Shown in pieces: positions 30,701 to 38,228 of a stretch of 64,000 bases of DNA. Under the pieces are notes generated by a model. It had not been told where the DNA came from. It did no database searches and worked only from the letters and a program-made list of their open reading frames with translations. The position numbers and the translations under genes were made by a program. Source of the stretch: Sphingobacterium faecium (GTDB lineage: Bacteria > Bacteroidota > Bacteroidia > Sphingobacteriales > Sphingobacteriaceae); NCBI RefSeq assembly GCF_003054045.1, contig NZ_QBKH01000004.1:372001-436000 (forward strand), in the 5' to 3' direction. Within the stretch, counting starts at the first letter, position 1. Each line of letters starts with the position of its first letter.

Positions 30701-30829
30701 TACACCTCTTATCGGTTCGTCAGTTTGCTGCTCCAAAACACGTCCAGCTAATGTAACATGAGTCTGCGCACACAATTCCGATGAATAAGTTAATAGGAGC
30801 AGTAAAATTGAAAAGTAATATTTTATCAT
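27782..30829 (-). CDS. SusC/RagA family TonB-linked outer-membrane receptor
   Basis: A 1015-aa TonB-dependent transporter. The signal peptide ends at SSELCAQ. A CarboxypepD_reg-like domain occupies about 27-100, and the SusC signature follows as LSEVVVTGALGIKRQ. The plug contains LRGTRSLN, PLYVVDGVPL and NAAALYGSEGVNGAIMITT. A 22-strand-type barrel ends in SMGFNINMTF. The operon with the SusD gene is divergent from an AraC-family regulator across about 170 bp, a layout seen for ligand-induced uptake systems. Substrate unknown. Confidence 0.94.
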   Translation of the reverse strand: MIKYYFSILLLLLTYSSELCAQTHVTLAGRVLEQQTDEPIRGVSVSVKGNDRSGAVITGSQGTFRILAHQGQKLIVSHVGYLPTEIFIDKDWSNRVIYLTKDNTLLSEVVVTGALGIKRQSRELGTSAQTVNNEDLNLGKVVNPLLALSSKVAGLRINATDLTTGKTDPGIQIRLRGTRSLNRSKNDPLYVVDGVPLPDITRINPNDIQDITVLKGANAAALYGSEGVNGAIMITTKSGKSDRGQINFSNSTTFSNVFLLPPAQVTFGQGQNGIYSPVANESWGDKFNGEERDFGLPINGVQPTKRYEVPSKDNRLGFFDTGITIQNDLSFSGGDTESSYFMSLQDVRIKGIIPGDKSSRTGARFNGSRRFNRLNTSFNVNYVFFKNNTTSDGPWLSAYTQPANIDYKGARNWEDPSSPNHPLNWYNPVASTRNPIFMADNNRNTSDQHTLNSKLEFNYEFADWFDATYRTGLYFQSEPGRVTNRKLTSSVATRNINGSVNDTHSGFTRFNNDLILNFHKDFGNFSTKLLVGQNVRMDDRKQINVSASNLLFEDIYNQGSRTGELTGGSTITKYRSLATYGEFTAGYKNYLFLTLTGRNDKVSVLDPNNNSYFSPGISSSFVFTDAIESLKNNSVLNYGRVYTSYNKTGNVTLDPYRLNLTYSQTAGFPYGSLVGFTPSLSEPNLLIKPEFVKSYEVGLQLGFFNNRLSTDIAYAHSDSDGQIFNAGISSATGFNSTIVNAGQMINKTLEVMINGTVIKNDKVKLDLGFNFSYTDTKAKNLFAGDEFNIFRQAYALKDHQYPTLRMTDFLKEDGKIVLDKDGNVIPSDEEVVLGTMVPPYLFGFSTKLSYQSFTLGFQIDSRLGSWMYSEVFPRMYAAGTHIETVKYDRQPFIMPNSMIRLADGSIVDNTDVYSKGDKAWWTAYGNIQTTTAAKADYLKLRELYVGYDLPAKFLAGQKLFKKASIGFVGNNLFIIRHSSNKIGDPEALYNQTDGYSSFRQIPTSRSMGFNINMTF

Positions 30830-30863
30830 CCTTGACTTTTTTAGTTAATACATATAAAATTTA

Positions 30864-30871
30864 TATCTTTG
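30864..30871 (+). promoter_or_regulatory. -7 box of the AraC-family gene
   Basis: TATCTTTG on the plus strand, an exact TAnnTTTG match in the SusC-AraC divergent region. It predicts a leader of about 120 nt before the ATG at 30996. Confidence 0.5.
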
Positions 30872-30995
30872 ACTTTAGAACGAGTCTAAATAAACGATTG
30901 TAAAATTAGATTAATTATAAATAGTGGAGTTACGATATCCGAAAAAGAAGCTTAACAATCCGAAATTAACTGATCATACTTATAATAAACGTACC

Positions 30996-31892
30996 ATGAA
31001 TCAAGTGAACGGAATAATCTTCTTATACAGTCATGTAAATTATGAAGTGAATTTTTTAGCTTTAAGCGATAATTTTTCACGAATCAAAACGGAGAAGAAC
31101 AGTTCTATTCTTATCATTTCAATTGCTAAAAATAGTACTGTCATCCTGGATCAGCAGGAGGTCGAACTTAAAGAACAACATTCTTGTTTTTATTATTCGC
31201 AGGGTGCAGATCTCTATCTGATTGCGCAAGGAAAGGACGCTAAGGTTTTTATATTGACTTTTAAAACTGGATTTCTGCAGCACAGTGAGATTGAACTCGA
31301 TCATCAACAAAAGATAGAACAAAGCTTTCGATCCTCATCTTTATTAAGAACGTTTAATGCACCAACGCTATATAGCACCGCGATGGACCTGATCAACTCG
31401 CAACTTCCAGATGCTCTTATACCGACATTTTACAAAGCCAAATCCCTGAACCTATTCTGTATACTAGTTGCATATTTGGAGTTATTATCCGAACCCGGAA
31501 ATATTCGATTGAGAGTGATCGATATGGAAAAAATAAAAGTCGCCAAAGAATTGATTGAGTCCAATTTGAATCAGAACTTTACGATTCCTCAATTGGCCAG
31601 AACTGTCGGCACCAATGAACAATATCTCAAAAAGCATTTTAAGCAATTTTATGGTAAGACTGTATTCAATTTTATTGTCGAATGCAAAATGCATAAGGCT
31701 AAACAAATGATTAAAGAGAGAGATGTTAAGATTAGTGCGATCAGTCAGCAGCTGGGTTACAAACATGCGACCCATTTTACAACAGCTTTTAAAAAATTCT
31801 TTGGCTACACACCCAATGCATTAAGATATTTATTTGTAGTTTTCATAGAAAATTATGCGGCAACTAGAGATATTACCAGCATCTTAATTTAG
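30996..31892 (+). CDS. AraC-family transcriptional regulator (PchR-like)
   Basis: A 298-aa regulator. The N-terminal ligand or dimerisation half resembles PchR-type proteins. The C-terminal double helix-turn-helix is clear: NFTIPQLARTVGTNEQYLKKHFKQFYG and VKISAISQQLGYKHATHFTTAFKKFFGYTPNALR. About 25 hydrophobic residues follow (YLFVVFIENYAATRD...), longer than the usual end shortly after the second helix-turn-helix, perhaps from a frameshift. The frame is open from a GTG at 30924, but ATG 30996 (MNQVNGIIFL) is the better start. Its position suggests it controls the divergent SusC/D operon. Confidence 0.88.
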   Translation: MNQVNGIIFLYSHVNYEVNFLALSDNFSRIKTEKNSSILIISIAKNSTVILDQQEVELKEQHSCFYYSQGADLYLIAQGKDAKVFILTFKTGFLQHSEIELDHQQKIEQSFRSSSLLRTFNAPTLYSTAMDLINSQLPDALIPTFYKAKSLNLFCILVAYLELLSEPGNIRLRVIDMEKIKVAKELIESNLNQNFTIPQLARTVGTNEQYLKKHFKQFYGKTVFNFIVECKMHKAKQMIKERDVKISAISQQLGYKHATHFTTAFKKFFGYTPNALRYLFVVFIENYAATRDITSILI

Positions 31893-32084
31893 CACAAAAT
31901 CGTCCTACTAATACCCTCATATCATACCCTATGATAGCGTTAATATGAATAATGATCGGCATACAATAAAATTCGAAAAACGTCAATGACGACTGTGAGA
32001 AACTTTTGAGTTGGGGAAATAGCTTCTTATCAAAACAATAAAAAAATTAAGATATTTTAATTCTATTGCTTAATGACACAAAAA
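31893..32084. other. Intergenic stretch after the AraC-family gene
   Basis: About 190 bp with no gene. A short palindrome ATCATA-CCC-TATGAT lies at 31921-31935, too weak to call a terminator. Confidence 0.4.
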
Positions 32085-32128
32085 AAACAGTCGATCCTTA
32101 AAATTGAGTTTTTAAGGATCGACTGTTT
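32085..32128 (-). terminator. Terminator of the NagB-PIG-L gene
   Basis: A perfect 19-bp stem (32085-32103 with 32110-32128) with A and T runs, just past the stop. Confidence 0.9.
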
Positions 32129-32144
32129 ATAGATATAAATCTAA

Positions 32145-34064
32145 TTAGAATTCCCACCTTACGAAAGCCTCGATCGCTTCGTAGTTTGCAAGTCCCAATT
32201 GATCATATAATTCTGCCGTTTCACTTGTACGATCTTCTGCACGTACCCAAAATTCACGTGGATCATCTCCAGGGAAAACTGGAAGATCTTTTTGTGACTG
32301 GTGTTTAAAGATCGCTAACCGTTTGCGGTAAACCTCTTGTGGAGATAAAGGTACAGCCATTTCTATTTCATGGATAGGGTATTCATGCCAAGCTCCACGG
32401 TATAACCATAACCAACAATCTTTTGTCCAGTCATCAGTAGCTTTTAAGCGTCTCAATGCTTCATAAAGAATGTTAAAACAAACTTTATGTGTACCATGTG
32501 GATCTGCAAAGTCACCAGCAGCAAATACTTGATGTGGTTTTACTTGACGTAATAATTCCATGGTTTGTTGAATATCATCTTCAAAAGAAACATCCTTCGA
32601 AAACTTCTGTCTATCGTAGAATGGCAAATCCTGGAAATGAATATTGGCATCTGGTAGACCTACAAAACGAGCCCCAGCAATAGCCTCACCTTTACGAATT
32701 AAAGCTTTTATTTTGCGAACAATTTCTGTATCAATTTGATTAGGCTTTTTAGTAGCAAAAATATCGCGGCTTTCTTTATATAAAGCGGCAATTTTAGATG
32801 CATCAATGCCCATTTCTTTTGCAAAGTCTTCTGCAAACTCCAAATAACGAATCACATCATCATCCCAAACAGCAGTATTACCACATGTTTGATAAGCTAC
32901 GTGTACATCATGTCCTTGATCTGCTAGACGGATAAAGGTACCACCCATAGAGATCACATCGTCATCTGGATGGGGTGAAAAAACAATTGATGTTTTCTTT
33001 GCAGGATTAGCACGTTCAGGTCTTTGCGAATCATCAACATTAGGTTTTCCTCCTGGCCAGCCCGTGATGGTATGCTGTAATTCATTGAAAATGCGAATAT
33101 TGATATTATAAGCAGGACCTGTTTGAGTCACTAACTTAGCCATACCATGATTGTTGTAATCTTCTTCTGTTAACTTAAGAATTGGCTTTTTCACTTCTAA
33201 AGATAACCAAACGACCGCTTTTTTAACTAAAACAGGAGTCCATTCGATATCCTCTGCTAACCAAGGTAAATCAAATCTCGTTAATAATGACGCTGAATCT
33301 GTATCTAAGATGAATTCAACATGATCGGATAATTGTAAGTACGTAGCCGGAATTTCTGATGAAATTTCACCTTCTACAGCTTTCTTGATGATTTCAGCTT
33401 TGTTACCACTCCAAGCCATCAAAATAATTTCTCTAGCTTTGAAAATAGTACCAACACCCATCGTAATTGCCTTACGTGGTACATTCTCTTTACCCCCAAA
33501 ATCACGTGAGGCATCACGACGTGTTAAATCATCTAAAGTAACAACGCGTGTACCTGAATTAGGAGCAGATCCAGGTTCATTGAAACCAATATGACCTGTT
33601 CGTCCAATTCCTAAAATTTGAATATCTAAACCACCTAAATCAGTAATCTTTTGCTCATATGCCTCGCATGCTGCATTAATGAGGTCGGTTGCTAATGTTC
33701 CATCCGGAATATTGATATTTGATCGTTCAATGTCAACGTGATCAAATAAATTTTTATTCATGAAGGTGACATAGCTTTGTGCTGCATCAGGTTGCATAGG
33801 GTAGTACTCATCTAAGTTAAATGTGATTACATTTTTAAAACTTAAACCTTCCTCTTGATGTAAACGGATTAATTCAGCATAAACTTTAACGGGTGTTGCA
33901 CCAGTAGCAAGACCTAAAATTGCATTTTCGCCATTTTTTTGCTTATTACGGATAACATCCGCAATTCGCTTTGCAACAACTTTGGAAGCTGTGCTTGGGT
34001 CAGGATACACACTTACAGGAACTTTTTCAAAGCGTGTTGCTTCCAATAAATTTAATCTAGCCAT
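32145..34064 (-). CDS. nagB: Glucosamine-6-phosphate deaminase fused to a PIG-L (LmbE-like) deacetylase domain
   Basis: Converts glucosamine-6-phosphate to fructose-6-phosphate and ammonia, the last step of amino-sugar catabolism. The NagB domain (about 1-270) has LATGATPVKVYAELI, FNLDEYYPM (Asp72 equivalent) and GRTGHIGFNEPGS (His143 and Glu148 equivalents). The E. coli Asp141 position is Thr here. After a linker, about 355-610 is a PIG-L domain with HPDDDVISMGG near 364 and a late HGTH. PIG-L enzymes are zinc deacetylases on GlcNAc-type substrates, so the fusion could couple deacetylation and deamination. Long NagB forms of about 640 aa are known in Bacteroidota. Single gene with its own promoter and terminator. 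Confidence 0.93.
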   Translation of the reverse strand: MARLNLLEATRFEKVPVSVYPDPSTASKVVAKRIADVIRNKQKNGENAILGLATGATPVKVYAELIRLHQEEGLSFKNVITFNLDEYYPMQPDAAQSYVTFMNKNLFDHVDIERSNINIPDGTLATDLINAACEAYEQKITDLGGLDIQILGIGRTGHIGFNEPGSAPNSGTRVVTLDDLTRRDASRDFGGKENVPRKAITMGVGTIFKAREIILMAWSGNKAEIIKKAVEGEISSEIPATYLQLSDHVEFILDTDSASLLTRFDLPWLAEDIEWTPVLVKKAVVWLSLEVKKPILKLTEEDYNNHGMAKLVTQTGPAYNINIRIFNELQHTITGWPGGKPNVDDSQRPERANPAKKTSIVFSPHPDDDVISMGGTFIRLADQGHDVHVAYQTCGNTAVWDDDVIRYLEFAEDFAKEMGIDASKIAALYKESRDIFATKKPNQIDTEIVRKIKALIRKGEAIAGARFVGLPDANIHFQDLPFYDRQKFSKDVSFEDDIQQTMELLRQVKPHQVFAAGDFADPHGTHKVCFNILYEALRRLKATDDWTKDCWLWLYRGAWHEYPIHEIEMAVPLSPQEVYRKRLAIFKHQSQKDLPVFPGDDPREFWVRAEDRTSETAELYDQLGLANYEAIEAFVRWEF

Positions 34065-34095
34065 TATTAGAATATAGTATTGATAGGGTGAATTA

Positions 34096-34103
34096 CAAAT
34101 TTA
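34096..34103 (-). promoter_or_regulatory. -7 box of the NagB-PIG-L gene
   Basis: TAAATTTG on the minus strand, an exact TAnnTTTG match, 31 nt before the ATG. Confidence 0.5.
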
Positions 34104-34205
34104 TAAAATATTGTAGCTTATCCACCATTTTTTGTAAGATTTTAAATCGTTTATAGCAAAAATGCAAATGCACACGATTGCTAAAACGTTTATATCTTCT
34201 TTCCT

Positions 34206-35354
34206 CTAGATATTATTAAGTAAGTCAATTGCTTGTGTGAGTGTTTCTGTTCTTTTAGCAAAACAAATTCTTAAAATATATTGATCCAAATTCGATGTAT
34301 AAAAAGCAGAAATAGGGATTAGTGCAACTTTGTTTTCAACGACCAATCTTTCGGCAAAAATTAAGTCATGCTCGGATGAAATAGCCCGATAATCAATATT
34401 GATAAAATAGGTTCCTTCACTCGGTAAAACAGTAAATCTTGAATTTGCTATACCCTTTACCAAGTAATTCCTCTTCTCTTCAAAAAAATTGTTCAAGTTT
34501 AAATACCTATTCGAATTTTCCAGATATTTCGCAATTGCCATTTGCACTGCCCCATTTACACTAAATACATTGTATTGATGTATTTTCCTGAATTCTCGCA
34601 TTAACTCCAAAGGTGCAATGCAGTAACCTACTTTCCAGCCGGTAACATGAAATAACTTTCCAAATGACGCGATCACAAAACTTCTTTCTCGCAACACTGG
34701 ACAAGCAATTAAAGAAATTGGCGCTCTACCGTCAAATACGATATGTTCATATACCTCATCACTTAAAACAAAAGCATCAGATGAGGTGACAATAGCTGTT
34801 AAAGCATCAATATCAGCCTGTTGAAACTGTCTGCCTGTCGGATTATTCGGATTATTAATAATAATTAATTTCGTTTTGGCATTGACTAAACTCTTGACAT
34901 AATCCCAGTCAATCGCAAAATTTGGCGCCAGTAGACTTACAGGAATCACTTTCCCTCCAAATAATTTAACCGTTGGGGCATAACAATCGTAGGCTGGTTC
35001 GAAAATTAGGACTTCGTCCCCTTGGTTCACAACCGTAGCAATAGCCGTAAAAATAGCCTGTGTCCCTCCTGCTGTGACTGTTATCTCATCATTGATATCG
35101 ACATGCACCTGATGAGTATTCCAAACCTTTTCTGCTATTTTTTCACGCAACGATAAAACACCAGGCATCAGTGCGTATTGATTAAATCCAACATTCATAT
35201 ATGTATGTACCAAATCAATCAAATCAGGGTCTGTATCGTAATCAGGAAATCCTTGTGCTAAATTCAGTGCCCCATATTGTTGAGCCAATGCAGACATTTT
35301 ACTAAATATGGTCGTACCCACCTCAGGGAGCTTAGATTGAAATTTTGAATTCAT
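34206..35354 (-). CDS. PLP-dependent aminotransferase, methionine aminotransferase (YbdL) type
   Basis: Fold-type I aminotransferase of 382 aa. Family signs are LNLAQGFPDYDTDP near 31, YALMPGVLSLREKIAEK near 60, INNPNNPTGRQ near 166, DEVYEHIVFDG near 197, and the PLP-binding Lys in SFGKLFHVTGWKVGY near 230. The pattern fits the methionine and kynurenine-oxoglutarate transaminase branch, so methionine or aromatic amino acids are likely substrates. It is a single gene with no metabolic partner adjacent. Exact specificity is not resolved. Confidence 0.88.
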   Translation of the reverse strand: MNSKFQSKLPEVGTTIFSKMSALAQQYGALNLAQGFPDYDTDPDLIDLVHTYMNVGFNQYALMPGVLSLREKIAEKVWNTHQVHVDINDEITVTAGGTQAIFTAIATVVNQGDEVLIFEPAYDCYAPTVKLFGGKVIPVSLLAPNFAIDWDYVKSLVNAKTKLIIINNPNNPTGRQFQQADIDALTAIVTSSDAFVLSDEVYEHIVFDGRAPISLIACPVLRERSFVIASFGKLFHVTGWKVGYCIAPLELMREFRKIHQYNVFSVNGAVQMAIAKYLENSNRYLNLNNFFEEKRNYLVKGIANSRFTVLPSEGTYFINIDYRAISSEHDLIFAERLVVENKVALIPISAFYTSNLDQYILRICFAKRTETLTQAIDLLNNI

Positions 35355-35425
35355 AGCTTGTTAGAATAAAATGCTAAAATAATATTTTGGAACACTTAAT
35401 AGACAATTGTAAAATAAATGTATAA

Positions 35426-35469
35426 AAATATAATATAATCTACCTAATTAATAGATTATATTATATTTG
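35426..35469 (+). promoter_or_regulatory. Promoter of the TlpA-like gene with a 17-bp inverted repeat
   Basis: Left arm 35426-35442 and right arm 35452-35468 are exact reverse complements around a 9-nt spacer, almost all A and T with a TAATCTA core. The -7 box TATATTTG (35462-35469) lies within the right arm, 22 nt before the ATG. This fits an operator, or a cruciform that affects the promoter. Confidence 0.6.
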
Positions 35470-35491
35470 TAATCTAAATGCGTAAATAACA

Positions 35492-36172
35492 ATGAAAAAA
35501 ATATTTTTATATTTCCTTTTCTGCTTACCATTATTGGTTTTTGCTCAAAAAAAGGAACTCACGAAAGCGGATTATATTGCCCGTGTCAAAGCAAATCCTG
35601 ATTCCGTTTCCTCTTTAATTGATTTAAGAAGAGTAGGTGGATATACTCCCGAGTATACAGAATTGCAGAATCTGTATAATACACTAGGTAAAAAGGTAAA
35701 AAACTCCAAGGATGGCAAAGAGTTTAAAGCTTATCTTGAAGCGTTGTCTACGGTAGAAATAGGCAAACAAGCGCCAGCATTCACGCAAAATGATACCAGT
35801 GGCAATCCCGTGAATTTATCCGATTTTAGAGGGCAATATGTACTGTTAGACTTTTGGGCATCTTGGTGCCCAGATTGTCGAGTAGAAAGTCCTGATCTAG
35901 TCAAAACTTACGCTGCTTTTAAAGACAAAAATTTTGAGATTTTGGGAATATCCTTTGACAGAGATCGAAATTCTTGGATCAAAGCTATTCATACCGATCA
36001 ATTACATTGGAAACATGTATCCGATTTACAACGTTGGCAAAATAATGTAGGGACATTGTATGGGGTAAAGTCTATACCACAAAATGTTTTAATAGACCCT
36101 ACAGGTAAAATTATTGCTCGAAATCTCCATGGAGACGACTTAAACAACAAATTGAAAGAGGTACTAAAATAA
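35492..36172 (+). CDS. TlpA-like periplasmic thioredoxin
   Basis: A 226-aa exported thiol-disulfide oxidoreductase. The signal peptide ends at LLVFAQK. A short helical region is followed by an AhpC/TSA-thioredoxin fold with the active site WASWCPDCRVESP near 127-139 and a cis-Pro region at VKSIPQNVLIDPTG. The CPDC spacer and upstream helical domain match Bacteroidota TlpA/ResA-like proteins that reduce disulfides in the periplasm. Single gene with a notable inverted repeat at its promoter. Partner proteins unknown. Confidence 0.92.
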   Translation: MKKIFLYFLFCLPLLVFAQKKELTKADYIARVKANPDSVSSLIDLRRVGGYTPEYTELQNLYNTLGKKVKNSKDGKEFKAYLEALSTVEIGKQAPAFTQNDTSGNPVNLSDFRGQYVLLDFWASWCPDCRVESPDLVKTYAAFKDKNFEILGISFDRDRNSWIKAIHTDQLHWKHVSDLQRWQNNVGTLYGVKSIPQNVLIDPTGKIIARNLHGDDLNNKLKEVLK

Positions 36173-36181
36173 TTTGAATCA

Positions 36182-36229
36182 ATGACATATAAAAAGGAGC
36201 ACTATATAGTGCTCCTTTTTATATGTCAT
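36182..36229. terminator. Bidirectional terminator: 48-nt perfect palindrome
   Basis: 24 bp mirrored without a spacer, centred between 36205 and 36206. It contains AAAAAGGAGCACTAT and its complement, and sits between the convergent tlpA-like gene and radA. Confidence 0.8.
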
Positions 36230-36244
36230 CATAAGCTCCCGTTT

Positions 36245-37630
36245 TTACCCGAATAATGCTCTAAATACATCTTCTAATGTAGCCACAGGGCGAATCGCGA
36301 TATTATACTTTTTAGGATCCAATCCTTTGGTATTAAATTTTGAGATAAAAATACCTTCAAAACCTAGCTTCTCAGCCTCAGCAATGCGTTGTTCAATACG
36401 ATTTACGGCACGAATTTCTCCTGAAAGCCCCACTTCTCCAGCAAATGTAATATTGGTTTTAACGGCAATATCCTGCTGTGATGAAATAATAGCAACGATC
36501 ACAGCTAGATCTATAGCTGGGTCTTCGACACGCAATCCGCCAGCGATATTTAAGAAAACGTCTTGCGCGCTCAACCTAAAGCCAAAACGCTTTTCCAGTA
36601 CAGCAAGCAACATACTTAATCTTTTGGTATCAAATCCAGTAGACGTACGCTGCGGGTTTCCAAATGCAGAATTACTGACCAATGCTTGTACTTCGATCAT
36701 CATCGGGCGTGCCCCCTCTAACATGGCTGCAATAGATACACCACTAACAGGAGCATCTCGTTGAGATATCATGATTTCAGAAGGATTAGAAACCTCTCTC
36801 AATCCCGATCCTTGCATTTCGTATATCCCCAGTTCTGATGCAGAACCAAAACGATTTTTCACAGCTCTCAAAATCCGGTATACATGATGTCGGTCACCTT
36901 CAAATTGCAATACAGTATCCACCATATGTTCCAATACTTTTGGTCCCGCGATTGAACCGTCCTTCGTAATATGACCAACAATCAAAACGGGTGTACTTGT
37001 TTCTTTTGCAAAACGCAACAACTCTGCAGTACATTCTCGAACTTGCGATACCGACCCTGGGGCAGATTCAATTTGAGATGAATGCAGCGTTTGAATGGAG
37101 TCGATTACAATCACATCGGGTTGTACAACTTCAATCTGCTTAAAGATATTCTGAGTAGACGTTTCCGTTAAGATATAACAATTTGCATTAGAGGATTGTG
37201 ACAACCGCTCTGCGCGCATTTTAATTTGTTGTTCACTTTCCTCTCCAGAAATATACAAGGTCTTCACCTTCGGAATTGATAATGCCAGTTGTAACATTAA
37301 GGTCGACTTACCAATACCAGGCTCCCCTCCGATTAAAACCAAAGATCCAGGCACAATCCCCCCCCCCAGTACTCGGTTAAATTCCTGATCAGGTGTTAAG
37401 ATTCGAGATTCATCTTGATAGACGATCTCATGGATAACGGCGGCTTTATTTGCACGCTTAGGCGAAGATGTCACTGACGTACTTCGCCATTCTGGAACCT
37501 TTGAACTTGACTTTTCGACAACCTCTTCCACTAAAGAATTCCATTGTTTACATGAAGGACACTGTCCAAGCCATTTTGCAGATTCAAATCCACAACTTTG
37601 ACAGAAATATGCTGATTTTGTTTTTGCCAT
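36245..37630 (-). CDS. radA: DNA repair protein RadA
   Basis: RecA-like ATPase that helps branch migration in recombination. The N-terminal zinc finger is CQSC...CPSC at residues 10-27. Walker A is GGEPGIGKSTL near 96. The RadA-specific KNRFG motif is present near 253, and a Lon-like C-terminal domain runs from about 290. At 461 aa it is full length. The segment encoding VLGGGIVPG, just before Walker A, contains 10 consecutive G (37358-37367, C on the plus strand), a frameshift-prone tract in an AT-rich genome. The frame is intact here. Confidence 0.96.
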   Translation of the reverse strand: MAKTKSAYFCQSCGFESAKWLGQCPSCKQWNSLVEEVVEKSSSKVPEWRSTSVTSSPKRANKAAVIHEIVYQDESRILTPDQEFNRVLGGGIVPGSLVLIGGEPGIGKSTLMLQLALSIPKVKTLYISGEESEQQIKMRAERLSQSSNANCYILTETSTQNIFKQIEVVQPDVIVIDSIQTLHSSQIESAPGSVSQVRECTAELLRFAKETSTPVLIVGHITKDGSIAGPKVLEHMVDTVLQFEGDRHHVYRILRAVKNRFGSASELGIYEMQGSGLREVSNPSEIMISQRDAPVSGVSIAAMLEGARPMMIEVQALVSNSAFGNPQRTSTGFDTKRLSMLLAVLEKRFGFRLSAQDVFLNIAGGLRVEDPAIDLAVIVAIISSQQDIAVKTNITFAGEVGLSGEIRAVNRIEQRIAEAEKLGFEGIFISKFNTKGLDPKKYNIAIRPVATLEDVFRALFG

Positions 37631-37727
37631 TGTACGAATTTACCATTTTTTAAACATCTACATTTAGGTTATTAAAAAATCTTAACCTATTTTGTAACAA
37701 GAAGCATGAGTTATCGACTTATCAGAT

Positions 37728-38228
37728 ATGAATTTGGAACAAGAGTTTGTTATCCTTTTAGAAAAAAATCAAAATATTGTACATAAAATCTGTAAAATAT
37801 ATACAGATCAAGAAGATGTACATAAAGATCTTTTCCAAGAAATAACGATACAGCTTTGGCACTCTTATCCCAAATTCAGGGGCGAAGCCAAATTCAGCAC
37901 TTGGGCTTACAGAATCGGGTTAAACACAGCTATCTCCCTATTTAGAAACAAGAAAAGAAAGCTCAGTATCATTCCCTGGGATCAGGCACTTGAAAAGATA
38001 TCCTATGAAGAATATGACCCTCAAAAAGATGATCAACTACACTATTTATATGAAGCCATACAGCATTTAAATGATATTGAAAAAGCACTCATCTACCTTT
38101 ATCTGGAAGACAAAGATTATACGGAAATAGCAGAAACCTTAGGTATTAGCGAAGTCAACGCACGTGTAAAAATGAATAGGACAAAAACAAAGTTAAAAGA
38201 GATTTTAAAAAAGAAAGGAGCTTTATAA
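37728..38228 (+). CDS. ECF-type RNA polymerase sigma factor
   Basis: A 166-aa sigma-70 family factor. Region 2 is seen as DLFQEITIQLWHSYPKFRGEAKFSTWAYRIGLNTA at about 33-67. Region 4 helix-turn-helix is YTEIAETLGISEVNARVKMNRTKTKLKE at about 133-160. The downstream membrane protein starts inside its stop codon (TAATG), so the two are coupled in translation, as is usual for ECF factors and their anti-sigma partners. Target genes cannot be told from the sequence. Confidence 0.93.
   Translation: MNLEQEFVILLEKNQNIVHKICKIYTDQEDVHKDLFQEITIQLWHSYPKFRGEAKFSTWAYRIGLNTAISLFRNKKRKLSIIPWDQALEKISYEEYDPQKDDQLHYLYEAIQHLNDIEKALIYLYLEDKDYTEIAETLGISEVNARVKMNRTKTKLKEILKKKGAL

Noticed and set aside
36327..36764. 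145-codon plus-strand ORF inside radA
   Set aside because: It is antisense to the Lon-like domain of RadA, with no supporting feature.
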